NCBI RefSeq assembly: GCF_942548115.1
Contig: NZ_OW824151.1
Coordinates: forward strand, 2,604,001-2,668,000
DNA: 64,000 nt
Source of the DNA: Aeromicrobium sp. Leaf245
Lineage (GTDB): Bacteria > Actinomycetota > Actinomycetes > Propionibacteriales > Nocardioidaceae
Direction of reading: 5' to 3'
The position numbers were made by a program, and so were the translations under genes. The notes under the pieces were generated by a model. That model was not told where the DNA came from, searched no databases, and was given only the letters and a program-made list of their open reading frames with translations. Shown here piece by piece: positions 38,080 to 47,103 of this stretch (position 1 is the stretch's first letter; every line of letters starts with the position of its first letter).

Positions 38080-39840
38080 TCAGGCGTCGCCGGCCTCCAC
38101 CACGCCGAGCGGGATCGACCCGCCCGGGATCGCGTCGAGGAGCATTCGCGTGTAGTCCTGCTGCGGGTTCTCGAAGACGTCGGTCACGCTCGACTGCTCG
38201 ACGACCTGGCCGTTCTGCATCACCAGCACGTGGTCGGCGATCTGCCGCACGACCGCGAGGTCGTGGGTGATGAACAGGTACGACAGGCCCAGCTCGCTCT
38301 GGAGCTCGTTGAGCAGGTTCAGGATCTGCGCCTGCACCAGCACGTCGAGCGCCGAGACGGCCTCGTCGCAGATGACCACCTCGGGGTCCAGGGCGAGCGC
38401 CCGCGCGATGGCGACGCGCTGCCGCTGCCCGCCGGACAGCTCGTTGGGGTAGCGCGTCATGACCGACGCCGGCAGCGACACCTTCTCGAGCAGGTCGCGG
38501 ATCTTGGCCTCGCGCTCCTTGGAGGTGCCGATGTCGTGGAGCCGCAGCGGCTCCTCGATGGACCGGTAGATCGAGTACATCGGGTCCAACGACGCGTACG
38601 GGTTCTGGAAGACCGGCTGCATCTGCCGCCGCATCGCCAGCTGCTGCTTCTTGGACCGCAGGCTGGTGATGTCGACACCGTCGAACTCCACCGACCCGCT
38701 CGTGGCGTCGAGCAGGCCGAGCACCATGCGAGCCACGGTGGACTTGCCCGAGCCGGACTCCCCCACGATGGCGGTCGTGGTGCCGCGCTCGAGCCGGAAC
38801 GAGACCTGGTCGACCGCCGTGAAGTCCGTGGACTGACCGGGGCGGCTGCCGCGGATCTTGAAGACCTTGGTGAGGTCCTTGGCCTCGATGATCGTGCTGG
38901 ACCCCTCACCGAACTCGCCGGAGTCCGTCGCGACCTCGGCCGCGATCTCGGCCGCGGTCTGCACCGCCTGCTCGCGCACCTCGGCCCGCGCCTGGACCGA
39001 CGAGAGCCGCTGCGAGGCGAGCGAGGGGGCCGAGCTCACGAGGCGCTTGCTGTAGGGGTGCTGGGGGTTCTGCAGGATCTCCAGCGCCGGGCCCGACTCC
39101 ACGATCTGGCCGCGGTACATGACCACGAGGTGGTCGGCGCGCTCGGCAGCCAGACCGAGGTCGTGGGTGATGAGCAGCACCGCGAAGCCGAGCTCGTCGG
39201 TGAGCCGGTCGAGGTGGTCGAGGATCTGCTTCTGCACGGTCACGTCGAGGGCCGAGGTGGGCTCGTCGGCGATGAGCAGCTTGGGGCGTGCCGCGAGGCC
39301 CATGGCGATGAGCGCGCGCTGGCGCATGCCGCCGGAGAACTCGTGCGGGTACTGCCGCGCGCGTCGCTCGGCGTCGGGCAGACCGGCCTCCTCGAGCAGC
39401 TCGACCACGCGTGCGTCGGCGGCCTTGCCCTTGGCCACGCCGTTGGCCTCGAGCGACTCCTTGATCTGGGTGCCCACCCGCCACAGCGGGTTCAGGTTCG
39501 ACATCGGGTCCTGCGGCACGAGACCGATGGACGACCCGCGCAGGGCGATGATGTCGGACCGCTTGGCGTGGGCGATGTCCGTGCCCTCGAACAGGATCTG
39601 GCCACCGGTGATGCGCCCGGTCCCCGGGAGCAGGTCGATGATGGCGTGCGCCGTCGTCGACTTGCCCGAGCCGGACTCGCCGACGATGGCCACGGTCTGA
39701 CCGGGGTAGACCGTCAGGTTCGCGCCGATGACGGCGGGGACGATCGTCTTCTTGTCGGCCTCGAAGCCGACGTGCAGGTCCTTGACCTCGAGCAGCGGCT
39801 GCTCGCTGGAGGGGCGACCCTCGGGGTTCGGGTTGCTCAT
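38080..39840 (-). CDS. Oligopeptide ABC transporter ATP-binding protein, DppD-DppF fused
   Basis: A 586-aa protein holding two ABC nucleotide-binding domains in tandem. Each has Walker A GESGSGKST (near residues 54 and 355), a signature (FSGGMRQRALIA; LSGGQRQRVAIA) and Walker B (LLIADEPTSALD; VVICDEAVSALD). The second Walker B has DEA instead of DEP. A linker with helical repeats separates them. Oligopeptide importers normally use separate DppD and DppF subunits; the fused form is common in actinobacteria. ATG 39840 overlaps the permease gene by 4 bp. Confidence 0.93.
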   Translation of the reverse strand: MSNPNPEGRPSSEQPLLEVKDLHVGFEADKKTIVPAVIGANLTVYPGQTVAIVGESGSGKSTTAHAIIDLLPGTGRITGGQILFEGTDIAHAKRSDIIALRGSSIGLVPQDPMSNLNPLWRVGTQIKESLEANGVAKGKAADARVVELLEEAGLPDAERRARQYPHEFSGGMRQRALIAMGLAARPKLLIADEPTSALDVTVQKQILDHLDRLTDELGFAVLLITHDLGLAAERADHLVVMYRGQIVESGPALEILQNPQHPYSKRLVSSAPSLASQRLSSVQARAEVREQAVQTAAEIAAEVATDSGEFGEGSSTIIEAKDLTKVFKIRGSRPGQSTDFTAVDQVSFRLERGTTTAIVGESGSGKSTVARMVLGLLDATSGSVEFDGVDITSLRSKKQQLAMRRQMQPVFQNPYASLDPMYSIYRSIEEPLRLHDIGTSKEREAKIRDLLEKVSLPASVMTRYPNELSGGQRQRVAIARALALDPEVVICDEAVSALDVLVQAQILNLLNELQSELGLSYLFITHDLAVVRQIADHVLVMQNGQVVEQSSVTDVFENPQQDYTRMLLDAIPGGSIPLGVVEAGDA

Positions 39841-40823
39841 CGCTTCTTGGCCTTCGGGTCGAGGGCGTCGCGCACGGCGTCGCCGAGGAGGATGAAGCTG
39901 AACACGGTCAGCGCGAGCGCGCCCGCGGGCCAGAACATGGTGCCCAGCCGCTGCCCGGCCCGGACCTGGTTCTGCGAGGCCGCGATGTCGTTGCCCCACG
40001 AGACGATGCTCGTCGGAAGGCCGAGGCCCAGGAACGACAGCGTGGCCTCGGCGACGATGAAGATGCCCAGCGAGACGGTGGCGGTCACGATGACCGGGGC
40101 CAGCGAGTTGGGGATCACGTGCCGCACCAGGTTCCGGCGCGGCGTGGCGCCCAGTGCGCGCGCAGCGTCGACGAACTCCTGCTGCTTGGTCTCGATGACC
40201 GCGCCACGAGCGATACGGGTGACCTGCGGCCAGCCGAACAGGCCGAGCGCGAGCACGATCGCCAGGACCGAGCCCCAGAAGCCGCGGTCGGGCCACACGT
40301 TGTTGAGGGCCGACAGCAGGACGATGGCGGCGAGCAGCAGCGGGATCGCGTAGAAGACGTCGGCGATGCGCGAGATGAGCGAGTCGAAGAACCCGCCGTA
40401 GAAGCCCGCGACCGCGCCCGTCACCAGGCCCAGCAGCGCGACGATGAGCGTGGTGAACACGCCGACCGCCACGGAGGCACGCGCCCCGTAGATCATGCGC
40501 GAGTAGACGTCGCAGCCCTGTCGGTCGAAGCCGAGCGGGTGCCCGGGCTCGCCGACCGCCAGGCTCTTGCCCGTCTGGCAGAAGCTCGGGTCGTTGCTCG
40601 TGAACAGCCCGGGGAAGGCGATCACGACGGCCAGGAAGACCAGCAGCGCGGCCGAGACGTAGAACAGCGGGTTCTTGCGCAGCTGCTTCCACGCCTCCTT
40701 CCACTGGCTCTCCGGCGGCGCGGTGGTGTCGAGTGCACCCACGTCGTGCAGGGGCGTGTCCTCCAGCCGGGCGAGGTACCGCTCCTGGCCGGGTCGGATC
40801 TTGGGCGAGCGGCCGTCAGGCAT
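39837..40823 (-). CDS. Oligopeptide ABC transporter permease (DppC-like)
   Basis: Inner-membrane permease of 328 aa with a cytoplasmic N-terminus (about 1-50), the OppC N-terminal helix and the ABC-2 inner-membrane EAA-type loop RALGATPRRNLVRHVIPNSLAP. ATG 40823 overlaps the preceding permease gene by 8 bp. Four-gene order binding protein, DppB, DppC, DppDF is standard for peptide uptake. Confidence 0.93.
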   Translation of the reverse strand: MPDGRSPKIRPGQERYLARLEDTPLHDVGALDTTAPPESQWKEAWKQLRKNPLFYVSAALLVFLAVVIAFPGLFTSNDPSFCQTGKSLAVGEPGHPLGFDRQGCDVYSRMIYGARASVAVGVFTTLIVALLGLVTGAVAGFYGGFFDSLISRIADVFYAIPLLLAAIVLLSALNNVWPDRGFWGSVLAIVLALGLFGWPQVTRIARGAVIETKQQEFVDAARALGATPRRNLVRHVIPNSLAPVIVTATVSLGIFIVAEATLSFLGLGLPTSIVSWGNDIAASQNQVRAGQRLGTMFWPAGALALTVFSFILLGDAVRDALDPKAKKR

Positions 40824-41742
40824 AGCGGATCCTCGGGTCGAGCAGGGCGTAGAGCAGGTCCACGACGAGACTGGTGACGACGTAGACGAGCACCATGATG
40901 GTGACGACGGAGACGATCGTGGGGGTCTCCCCGCGTCGCACGGCCTCGAAGGCCAGGTTGCCGACCCCGGGGACGTTGAAGATGCCCTCGGTCACGACCG
41001 CACCGGCCATGAGGCCGCCGAGGTCGGCGCCGAGGAAGGTCACCACGGGGATGAGGGAGTTGCGCAGCACGTGGCGCCGGTTGACCTGGCCGTCGGGCAG
41101 GCCCTTGGCACGGGCGGTGCGCACGTGGTCGGCCGTGAGGTTCTCGATGACCGAGGTGCGGGTCAGGCGCAGCACGTAGGCGAACGACACGAGTCCCAGC
41201 ACGATCGCCGGCAGCAGGAGCTCCTGGAAGGTCGCCTGCGAGCTCACGAGCGCCGGTAGCGCCCCCAGCTTGATGCCGACGAGCAGCTGCAGCACGAAGC
41301 CGAAGACGAAGATCGGCACGGCGATGACGAGCAGCGAGACGACCAGCATCGTGGAGTCGAACAGCTTGCCGCGCCGCATGCCGGCGTAGAAGCCCGCGGC
41401 CACGCCGAGCACGGCCTCGATGACCAGGGCCATGAGGGCGAGCTTGATGGTCACGGGGAAGGCACGCTGCACCAGGTCGATCACGGGCTGGCCGCTGAAC
41501 GCGGTGCCGAAGTCGAGGGTCAGCGCGCCCTTGAGGAACAGCAGCCACTGCACCAGGAACGGCTTGTCGAAGTTGTACTGCTCACGCAGCGCCTGGTAGG
41601 TGCCCTCGGGCACCGGCTTGTCGCCGAACAGGGCGACGATCGGGTCTCCCGGTCGCAGGAACACCATCGCGTAGATGAGCAGCGTGGCTCCGAGGATCAC
41701 CGGGATCGCTTGGAGGAGACGCTTGCCGACGTACCACCACAT
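40816..41742 (-). CDS. Oligopeptide ABC transporter permease (DppB-like)
   Basis: Permease of 308 aa opening MWWYVGKRLLQAIPVILGAT, with MVFLRPGDPI, the EAA-type loop ARAKGLPDGQVNRRHVLRNSLIP and final ALLDPRIRYA, all characteristic of DppB/OppB. ATG 41742 follows AAGGAGTTC; an in-frame upstream start would add a non-conserved tail. Separated from the binding-protein gene by a strong hairpin. Confidence 0.93.
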   Translation of the reverse strand: MWWYVGKRLLQAIPVILGATLLIYAMVFLRPGDPIVALFGDKPVPEGTYQALREQYNFDKPFLVQWLLFLKGALTLDFGTAFSGQPVIDLVQRAFPVTIKLALMALVIEAVLGVAAGFYAGMRRGKLFDSTMLVVSLLVIAVPIFVFGFVLQLLVGIKLGALPALVSSQATFQELLLPAIVLGLVSFAYVLRLTRTSVIENLTADHVRTARAKGLPDGQVNRRHVLRNSLIPVVTFLGADLGGLMAGAVVTEGIFNVPGVGNLAFEAVRRGETPTIVSVVTIMVLVYVVTSLVVDLLYALLDPRIRYA

Positions 41743-41837
41743 GGGCAGAACTCCTTGTCTGAGGGGGCGGCGACACCGCGACCCGCCACGACGATACGCC
41801 GCGGGCGGAAGCGCCACCGAGGGACCCGGACACACCT

Positions 41838-41866
41838 GTGGGGCAACACCTGAGGTGTTGCCCCAC
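41838..41866 (-). terminator. 13-bp hairpin between binding-protein and permease genes
   Basis: GTGGGGCAACACC and GGTGTTGCCCCAC pair perfectly around a 3-nt loop. There is no T run. In ABC operons, hairpins here usually protect or partially terminate the upstream binding-protein message so that it is made in excess over the permeases. Confidence 0.7.
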
Positions 41867-41889
41867 GGGTGGTCGTGCGGGCGCCGGAG

Positions 41890-43515
41890 CTACTTCTTGG
41901 TGATGAGGTGCAGCTCGGGCTGGTTCTGCCAGTTGAACTCGACGTTCTCCACGTTCTTCGACGCGGCAGCGGCGACGTTGGAGTACCAGAGCGGGATGGC
42001 GGGCAGGTCCTTGAAGAGGACCTCCTGGGCCTGCGACTGAAGCGCGTAGCGCTTGTCCTCGTCGGGCTCGCCGGCGACCTGCTTCATGAGGTCGTCGAAC
42101 TCGCTGCTGGAGTAGTCACCGTCGTTCGACCCGGCCTTGGTCTGGTACAGCGGGGCCAGGTAGTTGAAGATCGACGGGTAGTCGGGCTGCCAACCGGTGC
42201 GGAAGGCGGTCTTGATGGTGCGGTTGGTGACGTCGGTGCGCAGCTCGTCGAACGTGGCGTAGCCCTTGGCCTTGGCGTCGATGCCGAGGTTGTTCTTGAG
42301 CTGGTTCACGACGGCGTCGACCCACTCCTTGTTGCCGGGACCGTCGCTGTTGTAGGAGATCGTGAACGATCCCTCGAACTCGGCGATGTCGTCGGCCTGG
42401 GCCCACAGGTCCTTGGCCTCGGTGGCGTCGAACTGCAGCACCTCGCTGCCCGGGATCTCCTTGTCGAAGCCGGGCATGACCGGAGCCGAGAAGTCGACGG
42501 CCGGCGTGCGGGTGTCGTCGAAGATGTTCTTCGTGATCTCCTCGCGGTTGATCGCCTTGGAGATGGCCTGACGACGCAGACGTCCCTCGTCGTTGGTGCC
42601 GAAGCCGGCCAGGCTCTCGGGGATCGTGACCGAGCCGAAGACCGAGCCGGGCTCGGAGATGGCCTGGACGCTGTCGTCGGACTGGAACGTCGACAGGGCG
42701 CTCGGCGGCACGGCGTCGAGGACGTCGAGGTCACCGGTCTGGACGGCCGTGTAGGCGGTGTCGGGGTTCGTGAAGAACTTCAGCGTGACGCCACCGTTCT
42801 TCGGCTTGCGGACACCGTCGTAGGAGTCGTTCGGGACGAGCTTGATCTGGACGTCGTGCTCCCACGCGCCCTTGCCGTCCATCTTGTACGGGCCGTTGCC
42901 GATCGGGTCCTCGCCGTAGGCCTTGATGTCGTCGAAGGCCGACTCGGGCAGCGGGTAGAACGCCGAGTAGCCCAGACGCGCCGGGAAGTCGGCCTCGGGC
43001 TGGTTCAGCTCGATCGTGAAGGTCTTCTCGTCGACGACCTTGAGGCCCTCGAGCGTCTTGGCGGTCGGCTTCTCCTCCTGGACGGCGTCGAAGCCCTTGA
43101 TCGGGTAGAAGAAGTAGCTGTTCAGCTGCTTGTTGGTGCTGAGGGCGCCGTAGTTCCACGCGTCCACGAAGGAGTCGGCGGTGACGGGGGTGCCGTCGGA
43201 GAACTCCCAGTCCTTGAGCTTGACGGTCCAGGTGACGTTGTCCTCGGACTCGATCGACTCCGCGACCTCGTTCACGCTCGAGCCGTCCTTCTGGTACGAG
43301 ACCAGGCCGGCGAAGAGCAGGTCGATGGCGCGACCGCCACCGGTCTCGTTCGTCGAGGTGGGGACGAGCGGGTTCTGGGGCTCGGTGCTGAAGTTGGTGA
43401 TGACCGAGTCGGTGGACCCGGAGTCGTCACCGCCCCCGCCACAAGCCGCCAGGACGAGGCTGCCCGCGGCGAGCAGGGCTACGCCCGCGACGCGAGTACG
43501 TCGGGAGAGACGCAT
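41890..43515 (-). CDS. Oligopeptide-binding lipoprotein of ABC transporter
   Basis: Extracytoplasmic solute-binding protein (541 aa) of the SBP5 family. Lipobox LVLAACGGG (Cys about 25) for membrane anchoring, then [23 protein letters not shown] and PIGNGPYKM signatures of OppA/DppA. It captures peptides for the permease genes downstream. ATG 43515 follows AGGAGG. First gene of the operon. Confidence 0.93.
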   Translation of the reverse strand: MRLSRRTRVAGVALLAAGSLVLAACGGGGDDSGSTDSVITNFSTEPQNPLVPTSTNETGGGRAIDLLFAGLVSYQKDGSSVNEVAESIESEDNVTWTVKLKDWEFSDGTPVTADSFVDAWNYGALSTNKQLNSYFFYPIKGFDAVQEEKPTAKTLEGLKVVDEKTFTIELNQPEADFPARLGYSAFYPLPESAFDDIKAYGEDPIGNGPYKMDGKGAWEHDVQIKLVPNDSYDGVRKPKNGGVTLKFFTNPDTAYTAVQTGDLDVLDAVPPSALSTFQSDDSVQAISEPGSVFGSVTIPESLAGFGTNDEGRLRRQAISKAINREEITKNIFDDTRTPAVDFSAPVMPGFDKEIPGSEVLQFDATEAKDLWAQADDIAEFEGSFTISYNSDGPGNKEWVDAVVNQLKNNLGIDAKAKGYATFDELRTDVTNRTIKTAFRTGWQPDYPSIFNYLAPLYQTKAGSNDGDYSSSEFDDLMKQVAGEPDEDKRYALQSQAQEVLFKDLPAIPLWYSNVAAAASKNVENVEFNWQNQPELHLITKK

Positions 43516-43670
43516 GGATTCCTCCTGTGAAGATGGGTGCACGCAGGCGCGTGCGCCCCTATTGCTATCACCGCGACAGGGCCGCACGACAGAGCCGGAC
43601 GACGTCTTAACCAACTTGGAACCTGATCCCGATGGGCCATTCCCCCTGGCTCGGTCGGACCATGGGACGC

Positions 43671-43706
43671 ACGAGGGCCCCGGACCGTGTGGTCCGGGGC
43701 CCTCGT
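43671..43706 (-). terminator. Strong hairpin downstream of etfA
   Basis: ACGAGGGCCCCGGACC (43671-43686) and its exact complement (43691-43706) form a 16-bp stem around GTGT, 14 bp past the etfA stop. No T tract follows. It is the likely terminator of the etf operon and insulates the peptide importer genes. Confidence 0.75.
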
Positions 43707-43719
43707 GGCAGGAGTGCGA

Positions 43720-44667
43720 TCAGCCCTTGCGCTGGGCGATGCCCTCGGTGGCCTGCGGCAGGACCGTCTTCAGGTCGCCGACGACGCCGAAGTCGACGAG
43801 CTCGAAGATCGGCGCCTCGTCGTCCTTGTTGACCGCGACGATGGTCTTGGACGTCTGCATGCCGGCGCGGTGCTGGATGGCACCGGAGATGCCGTTGGCC
43901 ACGTACAGCTGCGGCGAGACGGTCTTGCCCGTCTGGCCGACCTGGAAGCTGTGCGGGTACCAGCCGGAGTCGACCGCGGCGCGCGAGGCGCCCACGGCGG
44001 CACCGAGGCTGTCGGCGAACGCCTCGACCTCGGTGAAGTCGCCACCGGTGCCACGGCCGCCGGAGACCACGATGGCGGCCTCGGTGAGCTCGGGACGGCC
44101 GGAGGCGGCCTTCTCCTTGGTGGAGACGATCTTGGCGCCCTTGGCGGCGTCGGAGACCTCGACCGTGACGGCCTCGACCGTGCCGGCGCCCGAGGCGGCC
44201 TCGGGGGCCACGGAGTTGGGCTTGACGGCGATCACCGGGATGCCCTTGGTGACCTGGGCGTCCACGGTGAAGTTGCCGGCGAAGACCGACTGCGTGGTGG
44301 TGACGACGTCGCCGTCGACCTTCACGTCGACCGCGTCGGTGATGAGACCGGACTCGGTCCGCAGCGCGACGCGGGCGGCGATCTCCTTGCCCTCCGTGCT
44401 GGAGGGGACCAGCACGGCCGAGGCGGAGGAGTCGGTGACGATCTTGGTGAGCGCCTCGGCCTTGGGACCGACCAGGTACTCGCCGTAGACGGCGTCGTCG
44501 AGCTGGTAGATCTTCTCGGCGCCGTGCTCGGCCAGCGAGCCGGGGACGTCGCCGCCGAAGACGACGGCCGACGGCTCACCGATCTTGCGGGCGATCGTGA
44601 GGAGCTCGAGGCTGGGCTTGGTGGCGTTGCCGTCGACGACGTCGACGAGCACGATGACTTCGGACAT
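43720..44667 (-). CDS. etfA: Electron transfer flavoprotein alpha subunit
   Basis: FAD-binding subunit (315 aa) of ETF, which shuttles electrons from acyl-CoA dehydrogenases to the respiratory chain. The C-terminal FAD domain shows [36 protein letters not shown] and [27 protein letters not shown] 44667 is 17 nt after etfB. The set fits fatty-acid and acyl-CoA metabolism encoded elsewhere in the window. Confidence 0.96.
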   Translation of the reverse strand: MSEVIVLVDVVDGNATKPSLELLTIARKIGEPSAVVFGGDVPGSLAEHGAEKIYQLDDAVYGEYLVGPKAEALTKIVTDSSASAVLVPSSTEGKEIAARVALRTESGLITDAVDVKVDGDVVTTTQSVFAGNFTVDAQVTKGIPVIAVKPNSVAPEAASGAGTVEAVTVEVSDAAKGAKIVSTKEKAASGRPELTEAAIVVSGGRGTGGDFTEVEAFADSLGAAVGASRAAVDSGWYPHSFQVGQTGKTVSPQLYVANGISGAIQHRAGMQTSKTIVAVNKDDEAPIFELVDFGVVGDLKTVLPQATEGIAQRKG

Positions 44668-44684
44668 GTCTCTGCTCTCCCTGC

Positions 44685-45467
44685 TCAGACGAACTTCTTG
44701 GAGGCGAGGAACTCGACGAGCTTGGAGCCGCCGTCGCCCTCGTCGGTGATGATCTCGCCGGCGGTGCGCGGCGGGCGGGGCTCGGTCGAGGCGACCTTCG
44801 TCCACGCGGCGTCGAGGCCCACGTCGGACGCGTCGACACCGAGGTCGGACAGGTCCCACTCCTCGACCGGCTTCTTCTTGGCCGCCATGATGCCCTTGAA
44901 GGACGGGTAGCGGGCCTCGCCGGTCTGGTCGGTCACGCTCACGACGAGCTTGCCCGTGCCCTGGACCTCCTGCGTGGCGACGTCGCCGTCACGCTTGATG
45001 GTCACGGTCTCGCCGTCGACGGTGATCTCGCCGCCGAGGGTGACCGCGGGCAGGCCGAGACGCTCGGCGACGAGCGTCGGGACGACACCCATGCCGCCGT
45101 CGGTCGAGGCCATGCCGAAGAAGACGAAGTCGTACTCGAGCTTCTCGAGGGCCTTGGCCAGCACGAGCGACGTGGCGAACGCGTCGGAGCCGGCGATGGC
45201 CTCGTCGTTGACGTGCACGCCCTTGTCGGCGCCCATCTGCAGCGCCTTGCGCACGGCGTCGGCGGCGTCGTCGGGGCCGACGGTGAGGACGGTGACCTCG
45301 CCGTCGCCCTCCTCGACGACCTTGAGGGCCTGCTCGACGGCGTACTCGTCGAGCTCGGACAGCAGACCGTCGACGTTCTCACGGTCCACGGTGTTGTCGG
45401 ACGAGTCGAAGGTGCGGTCGGCCGTGGCATCCGGCACGTACTTCACCGCGACGACGATGTTGGTCAC
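44685..45467 (-). CDS. etfB: Electron transfer flavoprotein beta subunit
   Basis: AMP-binding subunit (260 aa) beginning VTNIVVAVKYVPD, with LDEYAVEQALKVVEEGDG, VGPDDAADAVRKALQMGADKG and ASTDGGMGVVPTLVAERLG. GTG 45467 is preceded by AGGAGGG. Leads the etfBA operon; a perfect 20-bp palindrome upstream (45530-45549) may be its control site. Confidence 0.96.
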   Translation of the reverse strand: MTNIVVAVKYVPDATADRTFDSSDNTVDRENVDGLLSELDEYAVEQALKVVEEGDGEVTVLTVGPDDAADAVRKALQMGADKGVHVNDEAIAGSDAFATSLVLAKALEKLEYDFVFFGMASTDGGMGVVPTLVAERLGLPAVTLGGEITVDGETVTIKRDGDVATQEVQGTGKLVVSVTDQTGEARYPSFKGIMAAKKKPVEEWDLSDLGVDASDVGLDAAWTKVASTEPRPPRTAGEIITDEGDGGSKLVEFLASKKFV

Positions 45468-45490
45468 GAGGACCCTCCTGTGGTCGGGGA

Positions 45491-45549
45491 CGCGACGCTC
45501 GGCGTCGCGTGGTCGGGAGGTCCACCTTCCCACGTGGAGCTCCACGTGG
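45491..45549 (-). promoter_or_regulatory. 20-bp perfect palindrome and stem-loop before etfB
   Basis: CCACGTGGAGCTCCACGTGG (45530-45549) is a perfect palindrome 63 bp upstream of etfB, suited to a dimeric TetR- or GntR-type regulator. Between it and the gene, CGCGACGC-TCG-GCGTCGCG (45491-45509) is an 8-bp hairpin likely within the 5' leader. Regulator and effector unknown. Confidence 0.6.
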
Positions 45550-45668
45550 TGAGGGCAGCCTTGCGTCGCAGGTTACCGGCGGGTTACAAGCGCGGCCACC
45601 CACACCGGCAATGGCGTCGGTCACATCGCTGCACGCCGCGTCGCCCGCGGTGCCGGCCGACCGCCGGC

Positions 45669-47042
45669 TCAGGCGTCGCGGCGGGAGAGCAGCGACGGCG
45701 CAGCCACCCCGACGATGAGGTAGACCACCGAACCGCCGCCGTAGGCGACGAACGCCTCCTTGGCCGCAGCGTTCTCCCCGGAGAAGGCGACCAGGCCACG
45801 CAGTGGTGCCGTGAGCGGGTCCGCGACCACGGCGACCGCCCGGAGCACACCGGCGTCGGCGTCGAAGCCGAAGGCGACGAGGAGGGCGGCGAGCGCCAGC
45901 AGCACCGAGGCCACCAGTCCGAGCACGCCGATCGCCACGCCCACCAGGGACACCACACGCGCCGGTCCGAAGGAGGAGGACTCCTGCGGCACCGACGGCG
46001 GCTCCGGCACGCTGTCGTCGATCTCGCGGGCCGGCGCCTTCTCGGCCCGACGACGCCGGGCCGCCTCGCCCTTCTCGGCGCGGGCCCGTTCCTTCGCCTC
46101 GGCCTTCTCGCGACGACGCGCCACGGTGGCTGCCGCCGCTGCTCGGCGGTCGTCACCTCGACCGCCGCGGTCCACCGGTTCCTGAGAGGTGTGCTCGGAC
46201 TCGCGCGCGTCGGCACGGGCGTCCTGGGCGTCGGCCTCGGTGACCTCGGTGGCCTCGGTGGCCTCGACGTCCTCGGTGGCCTCGAGGTCCTGGTGGGCGG
46301 CACCGACGGCGTCGAGGAGGGCCGTCTCCGCGGCCAGGTCGGCAGCGGAGCCGTCCTCGGACCGGGTCGTCGTCGACTCCTGCTCCGACGTGCCGTCGCC
46401 CGGCATCGGGTCCTGCGCGTCGGGGTCCTCGGGCGCAGCGTCCTGGTCCGCGACGTCCTGGGACGTGGGGGCGTCGGCTCGAGCGGTGGTCGGGCGTCCG
46501 GCCAGGGCGGCGAGGGCCGCGGCCTTGCTCTTCTCGCGGCGCTGAGCCTTCTGCTCCGCCGCCGCGCTCTCGGCCTGGCGACGTCGGTCCTGCTCGACCC
46601 GCGCGGCCGCGGCCTGCTCCTCGGCGAGCTGCCTCGTCCGCTCGTCCTCGACCTCCTGCGCCGCCCTGCGGGCCTCGGCCTGCTCGGCCTCGCGCTCCTT
46701 GGCCTCCGCCCGCTCGGCCGCCTCACGATCCTTGGCCTCGGCGCGCTCGCGCCTGGCACGATCCTTCTCGGCCTTGGCGGCGGCTCGCTGCTCCTCACGG
46801 GCTCGGCGCGCGGCAAGACGCTTCTCGGCCTTGGCCTGCTTGGCGGCTCGGCGCCGGTCCCCCGCGTCGCGGCGCGCGTGGTCACCGGGCTGGTCCTCCA
46901 GCTCGGCCGCACCGTCGTCGGACGAGCCGCCGTGCGTCGCAGCGATCCACGCGAGCGAACCCGGCACGAGGTCCTCGTAGGACCGCGTCGGGCGCGCGTC
47001 GTCGGTCGCAGACGTCGCCTGCGCAGGCTCCGGGGTCGCCAC
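45669..47042 (-). CDS. Coiled-coil membrane protein; possible continuation of upstream coiled-coil gene
   Basis: A 457-aa product from GTG 47042: long Ala/Glu/Arg-rich coiled coil (about 55-185), an acidic linker, a second charged stretch (about 300-340) and a C-terminal part with three hydrophobic helices (about 355-385, 395-415, 435-450). No family recognised. Codons upstream of GTG 47042 are coding-like in this frame (EYLTAGAIVAGLEAS...) back to an A7 run at 47124-47130, where the preceding gene reads in another frame. It could be the 3' part of one larger gene split by frameshift, or a separate gene whose true start is missed. Confidence 0.6.
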   Translation of the reverse strand: MATPEPAQATSATDDARPTRSYEDLVPGSLAWIAATHGGSSDDGAAELEDQPGDHARRDAGDRRRAAKQAKAEKRLAARRAREEQRAAAKAEKDRARRERAEAKDREAAERAEAKEREAEQAEARRAAQEVEDERTRQLAEEQAAAARVEQDRRRQAESAAAEQKAQRREKSKAAALAALAGRPTTARADAPTSQDVADQDAAPEDPDAQDPMPGDGTSEQESTTTRSEDGSAADLAAETALLDAVGAAHQDLEATEDVEATEATEVTEADAQDARADARESEHTSQEPVDRGGRGDDRRAAAAATVARRREKAEAKERARAEKGEAARRRRAEKAPAREIDDSVPEPPSVPQESSSFGPARVVSLVGVAIGVLGLVASVLLALAALLVAFGFDADAGVLRAVAVVADPLTAPLRGLVAFSGENAAAKEAFVAYGGGSVVYLIVGVAAPSLLSRRDA

Positions 47043-47103
47043 CGGCTCGTCCTCGGGCGTGCTCGCCTCGAGTCCGGCGACGATCGCGCCGGCGGTCAGG
47101 TAC

